A stretch of DNA of 64,000 nt from NCEH01 sp040049195 (GTDB taxonomy: Bacteria > Pseudomonadota > Alphaproteobacteria > Rhizobiales > Xanthobacteraceae). The stretch lies in the NCBI RefSeq assembly GCF_040049195.1, contig NZ_JBDZDL010000001.1. The stretch is one strand, 5' to 3'. The notes under the pieces were generated by a model. It was not told where the DNA came from. It worked only from the letters and a program-made list of their open reading frames with translations, and did not search any database. The number at the start of each line of letters is the position of its first letter. Position 1 is the stretch's first letter. Both the position numbers and the translations under genes were made by a program. Of this stretch, positions 43,676-51,912 are shown piece by piece.

Positions 43676-43703
43676 TTGACCCGAACTCTTTTCCCGTCTA
43701 ATC
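43676..43703 (+). promoter_or_regulatory. Candidate sigma-70 promoter of the pmtA-pyrF operon
   Basis: TTGACC at 43676-43681 and CTAATC at 43698-43703 with a 16-base spacer, 43 bases before the methyltransferase start. Confidence 0.45.
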
Positions 43704-43746
43704 GCGGTCTCCGAAGCCTTATCTGGTCCAGGCGCGGAGCCCGCGA

Positions 43747-44349
43747 ATGCTGCAGTCCCAAAACCATGGCGGCGAGTTGCGCAAACCCCGCATGAACGAT
43801 GAACTGCGGTTCCTCCAGTCCTGGTTCCAAAATCCGCTGAAAACGGGTGCGGTTTCGCCCTCCGGCAAGGCCCTTGCCCGGATGATGGCGAACTATCTGG
43901 ACCCGGCTGTTCCAGGCCCGGTGATCGAGCTTGGACCCGGCACGGGGCCGGTGACGCGGGCGCTGCTGTCGCGGGGATTCGCGCCCGAACGTCTGTTTCT
44001 CATCGAATATAACCCGGAATTCTGCGCTCTTCTGCGCCGTCGTTATCCCGGCGTCACCGTGATTCAGGGCGACGCCTACGAAATGCGCAAGACGCTGAAC
44101 GGGCTGCTGCCCGGTCCGGCAGTCGGCACCATCTCCTCGCTGCCGCTGTTCACCCGTTCGCCGGAGGATCGCGACCGGATGGTGAACGAGGCGTTCGACC
44201 TGTGCGTCGGCGGTGCGCCGTTTGTTCAGTTCACCTATGCGGTGGTCTCGCCCGTGCCTCTCAAGAACGGGCGCATCAATGGCGAGCGCTCCCCCCGCGT
44301 GTGGCTGAACCTGCCCCCCGCCCGCGTGTGGGCCTATCGGCGGCCGTGA
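43747..44349 (+). CDS. pmtA: Phospholipid N-methyltransferase-like SAM methyltransferase
   Basis: A 200-residue class I methyltransferase. LRFLQSWFQNPLKTGAVSPS is the membrane-associating start seen in the Sinorhizobium-type PmtA group. The SAM motif is VIELGPGTGPVTRALL, followed by GTISSLPLFTRS and the closing RVWLNLPPARVWAYRR. The probable reaction is stepwise methylation of phosphatidylethanolamine towards phosphatidylcholine; related rRNA-type methyltransferases are less likely. GGAGC precedes the ATG at 43747; an ATG at 43792 is a shorter option. It is first in a tight set with the phosphatase and pyrF. Confidence 0.78.
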   Translation: MLQSQNHGGELRKPRMNDELRFLQSWFQNPLKTGAVSPSGKALARMMANYLDPAVPGPVIELGPGTGPVTRALLSRGFAPERLFLIEYNPEFCALLRRRYPGVTVIQGDAYEMRKTLNGLLPGPAVGTISSLPLFTRSPEDRDRMVNEAFDLCVGGAPFVQFTYAVVSPVPLKNGRINGERSPRVWLNLPPARVWAYRRP

Positions 44350-44927
44350 CGCCCTTTCTTTATGTCAGCCATCCGCAGGTGAAGGTGGATGCGGACCTCC
44401 CGGTTCCGCTGTGGGGGCTGTCTGAGATCGGGATCGCGCGCACCCGCGCCTTCGCCCATGATCCGGCGCTGCTGGCCTTCGGCCGCATCGTTTCGAGCGA
44501 CGAGGTGAAGGCGAAGGAGACCGCCGCCCTTCTCGCCGAGGCGCTGCGCCTGCCGGTGGAGGTGCGCCCTGCGATGCACGAGAATGATCGCTCGGCCACA
44601 GGGTATCTTGCGGAAGCGGAATTCCAGGCGGTCGCCAACCAGTTTTTCGCCCAACCGCTCGAAAGCGTGCGCGGCTGGGAGCGTGCCGTCGACGCCCAGG
44701 CGCGGATCGTCCACGAAGTGGAAGCCGCGCTGGCCGACGCTCCGCAGACGCCACCGATCTTCGTCGGCCATGGCGGCGTCGGGACATTGCTTTTATGCCA
44801 TCTCGCGGGCTATCCGATCTCGCGGGCGCATGACCAGCCGCCCGTGGGCGGAGGTTGCTGGTTCCAATCCGCGTCGGATCGCACGCCCGATCGCTGGCGC
44901 GCCATGGAGGAGGCCCTCACCCCATGA
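44346..44927 (+). CDS. Histidine phosphatase family protein
   Basis: A 193-residue member of the histidine phosphatase clan. The N-terminal motif is YVSHPQVKVDAD (SHP in place of RHG), then GLSEIGIARTRAFA, the SSDEVKAKETAALLAE arginine-equivalent region, here with Lys, and the second histidine in IFVGHGGVGTLL. The altered catalytic motif leaves activity uncertain, though both histidines are present. The GTG at 44346 overlaps the pmtA stop (GTGA), and its own stop overlaps the pyrF ATG, so the three genes are translationally coupled. Confidence 0.78.
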   Translation: MTPFLYVSHPQVKVDADLPVPLWGLSEIGIARTRAFAHDPALLAFGRIVSSDEVKAKETAALLAEALRLPVEVRPAMHENDRSATGYLAEAEFQAVANQFFAQPLESVRGWERAVDAQARIVHEVEAALADAPQTPPIFVGHGGVGTLLLCHLAGYPISRAHDQPPVGGGCWFQSASDRTPDRWRAMEEALTP

Positions 44928-45649
44928 CATCTGGCTCCGCGACATCCGCAGCCCCGTCCGAGACGGCGCGCGAAAAGCTTATCGTCGCCCTCGATTTCCC
45001 GAATGTTGCCGCAGCGGAAGCGCTGGTGTGGCAATTGGGGGATGCCGTCAGCTTCTACAAGATCGGCCTCGAGCTCACGATCTCCGGCGGCCTTGATCTC
45101 GCGAGCGACCTGATCTCCGCGGGCAAGAAGGTGTTCCTGGATCTCAAGCTCCACGACATCGACCACACGGTGGAGCGCGCCACTGCCGCCGCTGCCGCGC
45201 GCGGGGTCACGCTTCTGACCGTCCATGCCTATCCCCAGACGCTCGCCGCGGCCGCCCGTGGCGCCAAGGGCAGCGAGCTGAAGGTGCTCGGCGTCACCGT
45301 GCTCACCTCCTATGACGATGCCGATCTCGCGGCGGCCGGCTATGGAAGCGGCGTCGGCGAGACGGTTCGCCTGCGCGCCCGCCAGGCGCGCGAGGCCGGG
45401 ATCGCTGGCGTCATCTGCGCGCCGACCGACGCCGCGACCGTGCGCAGCATCCTTGGGCCCGACGGCCTTGTGGTGACGCCGGGCGTGCGCCCGAGCGGCT
45501 CCGAGGTGGGCGACCAGAAGCGGATCGCGACACCGGCGGCCGCCATCGCGGCGGGCGCGGACAAGATCGTGGTGGGCCGCCCGATCATCGCCGCGCCGGA
45601 TCCCGTCGCGGCGGCGCAGGCCATATTGAAGGAAATCTCCGGCGCCTGA
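44924..45649 (+). CDS. pyrF: Orotidine 5'-phosphate decarboxylase
   Basis: A 241-residue TIM-barrel enzyme making UMP. Motifs are LIVALDFPN, FYKIGLEL, the catalytic VFLDLKLHDIDHTV (DxKxxD) and VTPGVRPSG, and GADKIVVGRPI holds the phosphate. GGAGGAGG precedes the ATG at 44924, which overlaps the previous stop (ATGA). Confidence 0.95.
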   Translation: MTSGSATSAAPSETAREKLIVALDFPNVAAAEALVWQLGDAVSFYKIGLELTISGGLDLASDLISAGKKVFLDLKLHDIDHTVERATAAAAARGVTLLTVHAYPQTLAAAARGAKGSELKVLGVTVLTSYDDADLAAAGYGSGVGETVRLRARQAREAGIAGVICAPTDAATVRSILGPDGLVVTPGVRPSGSEVGDQKRIATPAAAIAAGADKIVVGRPIIAAPDPVAAAQAILKEISGA

Positions 45650-45731
45650 TCCCTCGACGATGGGGGCGCTGGTGTGGGATGGTCGCCGGCGCGAAAGCGC
45701 CTGAGCGGGCGGGACGAAGGGGCGGAACGAG

Positions 45732-46349
45732 ATGGCCAAGGGCTATTGGATCGCGCGTGTCGATGTGGTCAATCCAGTGGGATATGCGGAATACGCCAAG
45801 GCGAACGCGGACCCCTTCGCAGCCCACAAGGCGCACTTCCTGGTGCGCGGCGGCGAAATCCACGCGATGGAAGGCATTTCGCGTGGCCGCAATGTGGTGA
45901 TCGAGTTCGAGAGCTTCGAGGCCGCCCGCGCCTGCTATTTCTCTCCCGAGTATCAGGCGGCGCTTGCGCTGCGCCAGCCCTATTCGATCGCCGACGTGAT
46001 GATCGTGGAGGGCGTCGAGCCCCCCGTCGAGGCGCCGTCCTCTGCGGCAACGCCCGCGGGCTATTGGGTCATGGGCATCGATATCATCGACCAGGAAGGC
46101 TACCGCGCCTATGCGGCGGCGGGCGGCACCGCGGGGTTCAAGCCCCGTTTCCTGGTGCGGGGCGGGCGTCAGGAATTGCTGGAAGGCATCGGCCGCCAGC
46201 GCACCGTGCTGCTGGCCTTCGATGATGTGCCGACCGCACTCGCCTGCTACGAATCAGATGAGTATCAAAAGGCCGTCCTGCTGCGCGAAGGTGCCGCCGA
46301 GGTGGATCTCATCATCGCGCCCGGCTATTCGGGCCCGCAGCCAGCCTAA
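45732..46349 (+). CDS. Tandem DUF1330 protein
   Basis: A 205-residue protein with two copies of the DUF1330 dimeric alpha-beta barrel fold: residues 1-95 (GYWIARVDVVNPVGYAEYAK, FLVRGGEIHAMEGISRGRN) and about 108-200 (GYWVMGIDIIDQEGYRAYAA, FLVRGGRQELLEGIGRQRT). Single-domain members form dimers, so this fusion probably mimics one. No catalytic role is known. It lies between pyrF and dapB on the same strand with a GGGGCGGAACGAG site. Confidence 0.87.
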   Translation: MAKGYWIARVDVVNPVGYAEYAKANADPFAAHKAHFLVRGGEIHAMEGISRGRNVVIEFESFEAARACYFSPEYQAALALRQPYSIADVMIVEGVEPPVEAPSSAATPAGYWVMGIDIIDQEGYRAYAAAGGTAGFKPRFLVRGGRQELLEGIGRQRTVLLAFDDVPTALACYESDEYQKAVLLREGAAEVDLIIAPGYSGPQPA

Positions 46350-46387
46350 GACAAATAAGCCCGGATCGCCGGGGGGAGCAAAGCCAA

Positions 46388-47203
46388 GTGTCGGATCTGC
46401 GTGTCGTCATCACCGGGGCCAGCGGTCGCATGGGGCGCACGCTCCTGCGCGCGGTGCTTGAAACCGAGGGGTTCGCGCTGGTCGGCGCGCTGGAGCATGC
46501 CGATAGTCCTCATCTCGGCGAGGATGCGGGCCTGCTGGCGGGCCTCGGCGTATCGGGCGTGACGGTGCGCAATGATGTGTCCCGCGTGCTCAACGGCGCG
46601 GACGTGGTGATCGATTTCACCACCCCGTCGGCCTCGGTGCGGCTGGCCGAGACGCTGGCGGAAGCCGGCATCGCCCATGTGATCGGCACCACCGGCTTTT
46701 CCTCCGCCGATCTCTCCACCATCGCGGCGGCCGCGCGGCGCACGGTGATCGTCCGCTCGGGCAACATGAGCCTGGGCGTGACGCTGTTGGCGGCGCTGAC
46801 CAAGCGCGTGGCGGCGACGCTGGGCCAGGAGTTCGACATCGAAATCGTCGAGATGCACCACGCCCGCAAGGTGGATGCCCCTTCCGGCACCGCGCTGCTG
46901 CTGGGCGAGGCGGCGGCCGCGGGCCGCAATGTGGATCTTGAAGACTATGGGGTGCGCGGCCGTGACGGCGTGACGGGTCCGCGCCGGCCGGGCACCATTG
47001 GCTTTGCCAGCCTGCGCGGCGGCTCGGTCATCGGTGAGCATCAGGTGATTTTCGCCGGCCCGGCGGAGCGCATCGAGCTGGTGCACAAGGCCGAGGACCG
47101 TTCCATCTTCTCCCACGGCGCGCTGACCGCCGCGCGCTGGACCAAGGGGCGCGAGCCCGGCCTTTACGACATGGCAGACGTGCTCGGTCTTTCGGATTTC
47201 TGA
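46388..47203 (+). CDS. dapB: 4-hydroxy-tetrahydrodipicolinate reductase
   Basis: A 271-residue enzyme of lysine and diaminopimelate synthesis. VVITGASGRMGRTLLRAV binds NAD(P)H; VVIDFTTPSASV, IGTTGFSS, the catalytic EMHHARKVDAPSGTAL and GTIGFASLRGGSVIGEHQV are diagnostic. The start is GTG at 46388, preceded by GGGGGGAGC about 11 bases upstream. It is followed by gpmA after 131 bases. Confidence 0.95.
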   Translation: MSDLRVVITGASGRMGRTLLRAVLETEGFALVGALEHADSPHLGEDAGLLAGLGVSGVTVRNDVSRVLNGADVVIDFTTPSASVRLAETLAEAGIAHVIGTTGFSSADLSTIAAAARRTVIVRSGNMSLGVTLLAALTKRVAATLGQEFDIEIVEMHHARKVDAPSGTALLLGEAAAAGRNVDLEDYGVRGRDGVTGPRRPGTIGFASLRGGSVIGEHQVIFAGPAERIELVHKAEDRSIFSHGALTAARWTKGREPGLYDMADVLGLSDF

Positions 47204-47334
47204 CCCCTCAGGGGCGCCATGGCTTTTGAAATTTCCGGCGCGGACGTGCTATCAGTCGCGCCGACACATCAATCGGCCCTGCGGCGGCCTGCCCTCAAGG
47301 CCCAGCCGAAGCTCCTCGTTCAAGGAATGCGTCC

Positions 47335-47955
47335 ATGGAACGGCTTCTCGTCCTCGTCCGTCACGGGCAGAGCGAGTGGAACCTCAAGAACCTGTTCACC
47401 GGCTGGCGCGATCCGGGCCTGACGGAGAAGGGGGTCGCGGAGGCGCAGCGCGCCGGCAGCCTGCTTGCGGCGGAAGGGTTGAGCTTCGACTTGGCTTACA
47501 CGTCCGCCCTCGGCCGCGCCCAGCGCACCTGTTCCCTCGTGCTGGAGGAGATGGGGCTTGCAGGCATCGAGACCATCGCCGACCAGGCTTTGAACGAGCG
47601 CGATTACGGCGACCTCTCGGGCCTCAACAAGGACGAGGCGCGCCAGCGCTGGGGCGACGAGCAGGTGCACATCTGGCGCCGCTCCTATGACATTCCCCCG
47701 CCCGGGGGCGAGAGCTTGCGCGACACGGTGGCGCGGACGCTGCCTTATTACGTGCAGGAAATCCTGCCGAGCGTGCTGCGCGGCCGGCGCACCCTGGTGG
47801 CGGCCCACGGCAACTCCCTGCGGGCGCTGGTGATGGTGCTGGAGCGGCACACGCCCGAGAGCATCATGAAGCGGGAACTCGCCACCGGCGCGCCCATCGT
47901 CTACCGGCTGGCGCCCGACGCCACCGTGGAAGAGCATCGCGATCTGATCGTCTGA
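47335..47955 (+). CDS. gpmA: 2,3-bisphosphoglycerate-dependent phosphoglycerate mutase
   Basis: A 206-residue glycolytic mutase. LVRHGQSEWNLKNLFTGWRDPGLTEKG contains the phosphohistidine motif, followed by SALGRAQRTCSLVL, ALNERDYGDLSGLNKDEAR and VAAHGNSLRALVMVLE with the second histidine. It converts 3- to 2-phosphoglycerate. The length is the short form common in Alphaproteobacteria. AAGGA precedes the ATG. Confidence 0.95.
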   Translation: MERLLVLVRHGQSEWNLKNLFTGWRDPGLTEKGVAEAQRAGSLLAAEGLSFDLAYTSALGRAQRTCSLVLEEMGLAGIETIADQALNERDYGDLSGLNKDEARQRWGDEQVHIWRRSYDIPPPGGESLRDTVARTLPYYVQEILPSVLRGRRTLVAAHGNSLRALVMVLERHTPESIMKRELATGAPIVYRLAPDATVEEHRDLIV

Positions 47956-47959
47956 CCGC

Positions 47960-47990
47960 GCTCCCCGGCCCATCGTGCGGGTCCGGGAGC
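47960..47990. terminator. Weak hairpin between convergent gpmA and SGNH genes
   Basis: GCTCCCcGG and CCGGGAGC arms around a 14-base loop; no T-run. Position between converging genes is the main support. Confidence 0.35.
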
Positions 47991-48005
47991 GAAGCGGTGC
48001 GTCCG

Positions 48006-48815
48006 TCAGCGCATGGCGGGGGCGGAAGGCGCGGGCGGCGTGGCCGTTCCCGGCTTCGCGGCGCGCGGCGCTTGGGCAAGGCCGGCGGACAGCCGCACGG
48101 CCACCGCTTGGGCGAAGCAATTGTAGCTCCAGTCCGTCAGGTGCAGGCCGTCGAGGATGATCATCTGCGAGAGCGGGATGCCGTCGCGTTCCTTCCAGCG
48201 CTTCATCATGGCGTAGCGGGCGATGACGGGGACATTCTCCTGCTGTCCCACCTCGGCGATCAGCTTCAGCATCGGCCCGGTGTCGGCGTCGATGTTCACC
48301 CAGGGCGAATATTGCAGATCGATCAGCACCGGGTCGGCGCCATAGGCGCGGATGCGGGCGATGCCGGTGCGCAGCTGGTCGCCGAAATTGCCTAGGCCGA
48401 AACTGCGCAGCACATAATTGGTGCCGACCTGCCAGAGCACCACATCGGGCTTCAATGCGCCGACGTCGCGGTCGAAGCGGGCGAGATTTTCCGGTACGTC
48501 CTCCGCATTGCCGCCCTTGTTGACGACCTTGATCTGGGTGCCGGGGAAACGCGCCTGCAACTGCGCCTCGAGCACCGCCGGATAGGTGCGCGAGGGATCG
48601 GAAGCGCCGACGCCGGTGGTGGAGGAGGAGCCGATCGCCACGATGGTGATCGCCTTAGTCCGCGCCAAAGTTTCCGCCGCCCGCGGCACGCTCAGCGCCG
48701 CCTGCGGCGGTTGAGCCGGGCAGGCGGTGCTCTGTGCCATGGCGGGGCCGGCGAACACGCCCAGCAGCGCGGCGCCGCACACGCGTGCCGCGATGCTGGA
48801 AAACAGGGCGGCCAT
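48006..48815 (-). CDS. Secreted SGNH/GDSL-type hydrolase
   Basis: A 269-residue exported esterase-like protein. The signal peptide is cut near AMAQ. The domain begins IVAIGSSSTTGVGASDPSRTYP (GSS variant of GDS, block I), then VVNKGGNAEDVPENL (G), VVLWQVGTNYVLRSF (N, block III) and ILDGLHLTDWSY (DxxH, block V), so the full catalytic set is visible. The substrate is unknown; relatives deacylate lysophospholipids or sugars. GGAGGAAAC precedes the ATG at 48815. It lies 22 bases after the HdeD-type gene on the same strand. Confidence 0.87.
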   Translation of the reverse strand: MAALFSSIAARVCGAALLGVFAGPAMAQSTACPAQPPQAALSVPRAAETLARTKAITIVAIGSSSTTGVGASDPSRTYPAVLEAQLQARFPGTQIKVVNKGGNAEDVPENLARFDRDVGALKPDVVLWQVGTNYVLRSFGLGNFGDQLRTGIARIRAYGADPVLIDLQYSPWVNIDADTGPMLKLIAEVGQQENVPVIARYAMMKRWKERDGIPLSQMIILDGLHLTDWSYNCFAQAVAVRLSAGLAQAPRAAKPGTATPPAPSAPAMR

Positions 48816-48837
48816 GCCGGTTTCCTCCAATGATGTC

Positions 48838-49407
48838 CTACAGCGCCTTCTGGCGCAGCGCGAACCCGAACATGGCGGTCGTGACGCCGTTCACGATCAG
48901 GTCGATGCCCAGGAACAGGCCGAGCAGGAATACCGAATTCACGGGCCAGCCCGCAATGATGATCACGCCCAAAAGGAAGGTGATCACCCCCGACAATGCG
49001 AGGAATCCCCAGCCCGCCGCGGGACGCGCGCCGATGGCGGCGAAGATGCGGAACCCGCCGCCGACCACGAGCGACACGCCGATCATCAAGGTGATCACGC
49101 CCGCCGCCAGAAGCGGCTGGTACATGATGAGGCCGCCCGCGATCACATAGAGCACGCCGCCCAGCAGCCAGAACAGGAACCGCCCCCAGCTCTGAACGCG
49201 GAAGGCGTGAAGGATCTCCACGATGCCCGCGACCATCACCAAGGCGCCGACATAGAGCGCGGTGACGAGGGTGGAGGTGAGCAGATGCGCGAGCGCGATG
49301 AAGCCGAGCACCACGAAGGCGATTCCAAGAGCCACGAACCAGCCCCAGCTGGCCCGGATTTCCGTAATGTGAAGCTTGGCGGTGGGGGAGGGAAGACTGG
49401 TGGGCAT
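48838..49407 (-). CDS. HdeD-family membrane protein
   Basis: A 189-residue protein with six hydrophobic segments in three paired repeats (ASWGWFVALGIAFVVLGFIAL, YVGALVMVAGIVEILHAF, WLLGGVLYVIAGGLIMYQP and so on), the plan of HdeD, which in E. coli contributes to acid resistance at high cell density. The molecular role is unknown. It probably forms an operon with the SGNH hydrolase gene and is divergent from the DUF1345 gene. Confidence 0.87.
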   Translation of the reverse strand: MPTSLPSPTAKLHITEIRASWGWFVALGIAFVVLGFIALAHLLTSTLVTALYVGALVMVAGIVEILHAFRVQSWGRFLFWLLGGVLYVIAGGLIMYQPLLAAGVITLMIGVSLVVGGGFRIFAAIGARPAAGWGFLALSGVITFLLGVIIIAGWPVNSVFLLGLFLGIDLIVNGVTTAMFGFALRQKAL

Positions 49408-49541
49408 GATCGGGTGCTCCGGCAGCGTAAAGCCGTCCGCAGGCGATCATATCCGCACCGTCCGCGCAATGCTAAGACGCAACGGGATCGTGGAGGGGCA
49501 GCGCATATTTCGCGGTGCGATTCGCCGCAGGTCGGAAGCCG

Positions 49542-50276
49542 ATGATGACACAGGCCAAACGTTCGAACCGCGCCGCCAAGGAGCAAGCCGAGGCGCAGCG
49601 GCACGCGGAGGAGATCGCCCGTCTGTGGGTCGGCCATCGCGTGGTGCGGCTGCACGTGCGTCTGTTCATTGCCGTCCTGCTCGGGCTGGTTGCGTTCGCG
49701 ATCATGAGCTTGACCGGGATTGCGGAGGGCATCACGCGCGCCTTGCTCTCGTGGGACATCGCCATTTTAGTCTGGCTGATCCTCGTGGGCGTGCTGGTGG
49801 TGCGCACGGATGCGCAGATGCTCAGCATCCATGCCGGCATCAATGACGAGGGAGGGCCGGTGATTCTGGTGGCTTCGCTCTTGTGCGCCGGCATCAGCCT
49901 GGCGGCGGTCATCCTCGAAAGCGGCCATCACGGAACCGACGGGAGCTCGTCGCCGCTGCGGGTCGGCTTGGCCGTGGGGACCTTATTGCTGTCCTGGCTG
50001 TTCCTTCACACCATCTACGCTCTGCATTATTCGCGGGAATATTATTCCTCCCGCCCCGATGCCTCGCCCATGCTGGTGTTTCCCGGCGATGCGCAGCCCA
50101 ATTATTGGGATCTGCTCTATTTCTCCTTCAATATCGGGACCGCTTCGCAAACTGCCGACATCACCATTCCCTCGCCGCGCCTGCGGCGGCTCGTGCTGGG
50201 GCATCAGATCGCCTCGTACATCTTCAACGCCGCCGTCATCGCACTCGGCGTCAACGTGGCGGCGAGTCTCGTGTAG
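49542..50276 (+). CDS. DUF1345 membrane protein
   Basis: A 244-residue inner-membrane protein with about five hydrophobic segments. The family-typical C-terminal part reads HTIYALHYSREYYS, NYWDLLYFSFNIGTASQTADI and LGHQIASYIFNAAVIALGVN, which resembles a pore-like loop of ion channels. Function unknown. The ATGATG at 49542/49545 with a GGAAG site is preferred over a GTG at 49515. Confidence 0.85.
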   Translation: MMTQAKRSNRAAKEQAEAQRHAEEIARLWVGHRVVRLHVRLFIAVLLGLVAFAIMSLTGIAEGITRALLSWDIAILVWLILVGVLVVRTDAQMLSIHAGINDEGGPVILVASLLCAGISLAAVILESGHHGTDGSSSPLRVGLAVGTLLLSWLFLHTIYALHYSREYYSSRPDASPMLVFPGDAQPNYWDLLYFSFNIGTASQTADITIPSPRLRRLVLGHQIASYIFNAAVIALGVNVAASLV

Positions 50277-50452
50277 GCACTTGGGCCGTCCCCTGCGCAT
50301 CCAAGAGTTGCAAAAATTCAGAGAGCCCGCGCTTAATCTGTTAGATGTGCGTGTGGATACTTCATGCCATCTGAATGTTGCGGTATGAATGTAGAGTGCG
50401 CATCGCCAGCTGTTCACGATGCGCGCACGCGGCGCGGTGGGTGGAGGTGAGG

Positions 50453-51295
50453 GTGGCCCAGGTTTCGACATTCGTGTGCGGCGTTCAGAAGGGCGGAACG
50501 ACAAGCCTGTTCGAATATCTGAGGTCCCATCCCGATCTGGCCGCGCCGTACCTCAAGGAACCTCATTTCTTCGACAACGAATCGATCGACTGGAACCGGC
50601 CGGATTACGGCATTCTGGAAGCCGCCTTTCCCGTAGACGACGGGCGCCAGCGGTTCGAGGCGACTCCCATCTACAGCTTCTGGCCGCCGGCGATGGAGCG
50701 GATCCAGGCCTACAATCCAAAGGCGCGGTTGATCTTCCTGTTTCGCGATCCCTGCGAGCGCGCCTGGTCCCATTGGTGCATGGCCTATGCCCGCGGGGAG
50801 GAGGATATGCTGTTCGCCGAAGCGATCCGCGAGGGGCGCGCGCGCATCCCGTCGACGCCCGTATCTGAGGCGTTGCGTCAGTTCAGCTATGTGGAGCGCG
50901 GTTTCTACGCGAGCCAGGTGCGGCGGGCGATGGCGCTTTTTCCCGCCGACCAATTGCTGTTCCTGCGCTCTCGGGATCTCGCGCACGATCAGCACGCGAC
51001 ACTGGCGCGGATCGCATCCTTCCTGGGGCTGGCCCCGTTTCCGACCATGGCTCCCAAGCGCGCGTGCGTCCGGCCGGTGCGCGCGTGGCCGTGTTATCCC
51101 ACGCAGGCCGACCATGCGCTGTTGTCCCGCCTTCTGCGGCCGGAGGTCGAGGCATTTGCGGAATTGACGGGGCTGGATGTGTCGGGCTGGCTGACCATGG
51201 CGGGCGCATCCCCATCGGAGCGCGCATCGCCGGCCGCTGTTCGCAATCACGTCCCGTGCAGTGGGGATCAGGCTCAGGCGAGCTGCACGCAATAG
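50453..51295 (+). CDS. Sulfotransferase family protein
   Basis: A 280-residue PAPS-dependent sulfotransferase-like enzyme. VCGVQKGGTTSLFEYLRSHP is the 5'-phosphosulfate-binding loop, KEPHFFD follows, and RLIFLFRDPCERAWSHWCMA is the 3'-phosphate-binding motif. It probably sulfates a carbohydrate or lipid; the acceptor is not readable. The GTG at 50453 was chosen because GGAGGTGAGG lies directly upstream. The 3' end overlaps the convergent GNAT gene by 22 bases. No genes for PAPS synthesis are nearby. Confidence 0.85.
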   Translation: MAQVSTFVCGVQKGGTTSLFEYLRSHPDLAAPYLKEPHFFDNESIDWNRPDYGILEAAFPVDDGRQRFEATPIYSFWPPAMERIQAYNPKARLIFLFRDPCERAWSHWCMAYARGEEDMLFAEAIREGRARIPSTPVSEALRQFSYVERGFYASQVRRAMALFPADQLLFLRSRDLAHDQHATLARIASFLGLAPFPTMAPKRACVRPVRAWPCYPTQADHALLSRLLRPEVEAFAELTGLDVSGWLTMAGASPSERASPAAVRNHVPCSGDQAQASCTQ

Positions 51296-51762
51296 CGCAC
51301 GAATTCGTCGGCCGGCGTGAACGAATCATAAAGGCGGCGGGCCACGGTGTTGCTGGCCTTGGTTTGCCAATAAAGCTCGATCCAGCCCTCGGCCCGGCCG
51401 CGCGTGATCAGATCTTGAATCAACGCCCGCCCCACGCCCCCGCCGCGCACTTTGGGATCCACAAACAAATCCTCCAGATAGCAGCGCGGCCCGTGGCCCC
51501 AGGTGCCGGGATGCAGCACGCTGACAGCGAAGCCGGCCACGCGCCCCTCCCGCTCCGCGAGACGGCAGGAGATGGGCGAGGCGGGATCGAGGATTCGGGC
51601 CCAGGTATGTGCGGTCACATCCGCGGGTACGTCGGTTTCGTAAAAGGCGGTATAGCCCGCCCACAGGACGCGCCAGCGCGCTTCGTCTCCTGCAGTGGCA
51701 TCGCGAACGCAGATCGGCGCCTGAGAGGAAGCCGCCTCGCTTTTCTGCTCCGTGCCGGACAT
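51274..51762 (-). CDS. GNAT family N-acetyltransferase
   Basis: A 162-residue acetyltransferase. YLEDLFVDPKVRGGGVGRALIQDL is the acetyl-CoA-binding motif (R/Q-x-x-G-x-G/A), followed by WTKAS-like sequence (YWQTKASNTVARRLYDSF) typical of polyamine or amino-acid acetyltransferases. The acceptor is unknown. GAGGGTGG precedes the ATG at 51762. Confidence 0.88.
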   Translation of the reverse strand: MSGTEQKSEAASSQAPICVRDATAGDEARWRVLWAGYTAFYETDVPADVTAHTWARILDPASPISCRLAEREGRVAGFAVSVLHPGTWGHGPRCYLEDLFVDPKVRGGGVGRALIQDLITRGRAEGWIELYWQTKASNTVARRLYDSFTPADEFVRYCVQLA

Positions 51763-51848
51763 TCCACCCTCTTACTCATGTGCCTTGGGCTTCGTTCCCG
51801 CCCTCACTATCGCAGGCATCGGCCGCCGCGAAATGATCACCTCAAAAG

Positions 51849-51875
51849 AAAAGCGCGCCGAACGGGCGCGCTTTT
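51849..51875. terminator. Bidirectional intrinsic terminator after the L,D-transpeptidase
   Basis: AAAAGCGCGCC and GGCGCGCTTTT with a 5-base loop, T-rich on both strands (TTTTTT on plus, TTCTTTT on minus). It lies 38 bases beyond the transpeptidase stop. Confidence 0.85.
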
Positions 51876-51912
51876 TTAAACTTGAACCGACGCGTCACGC
51901 GTGGTGGGCGAC

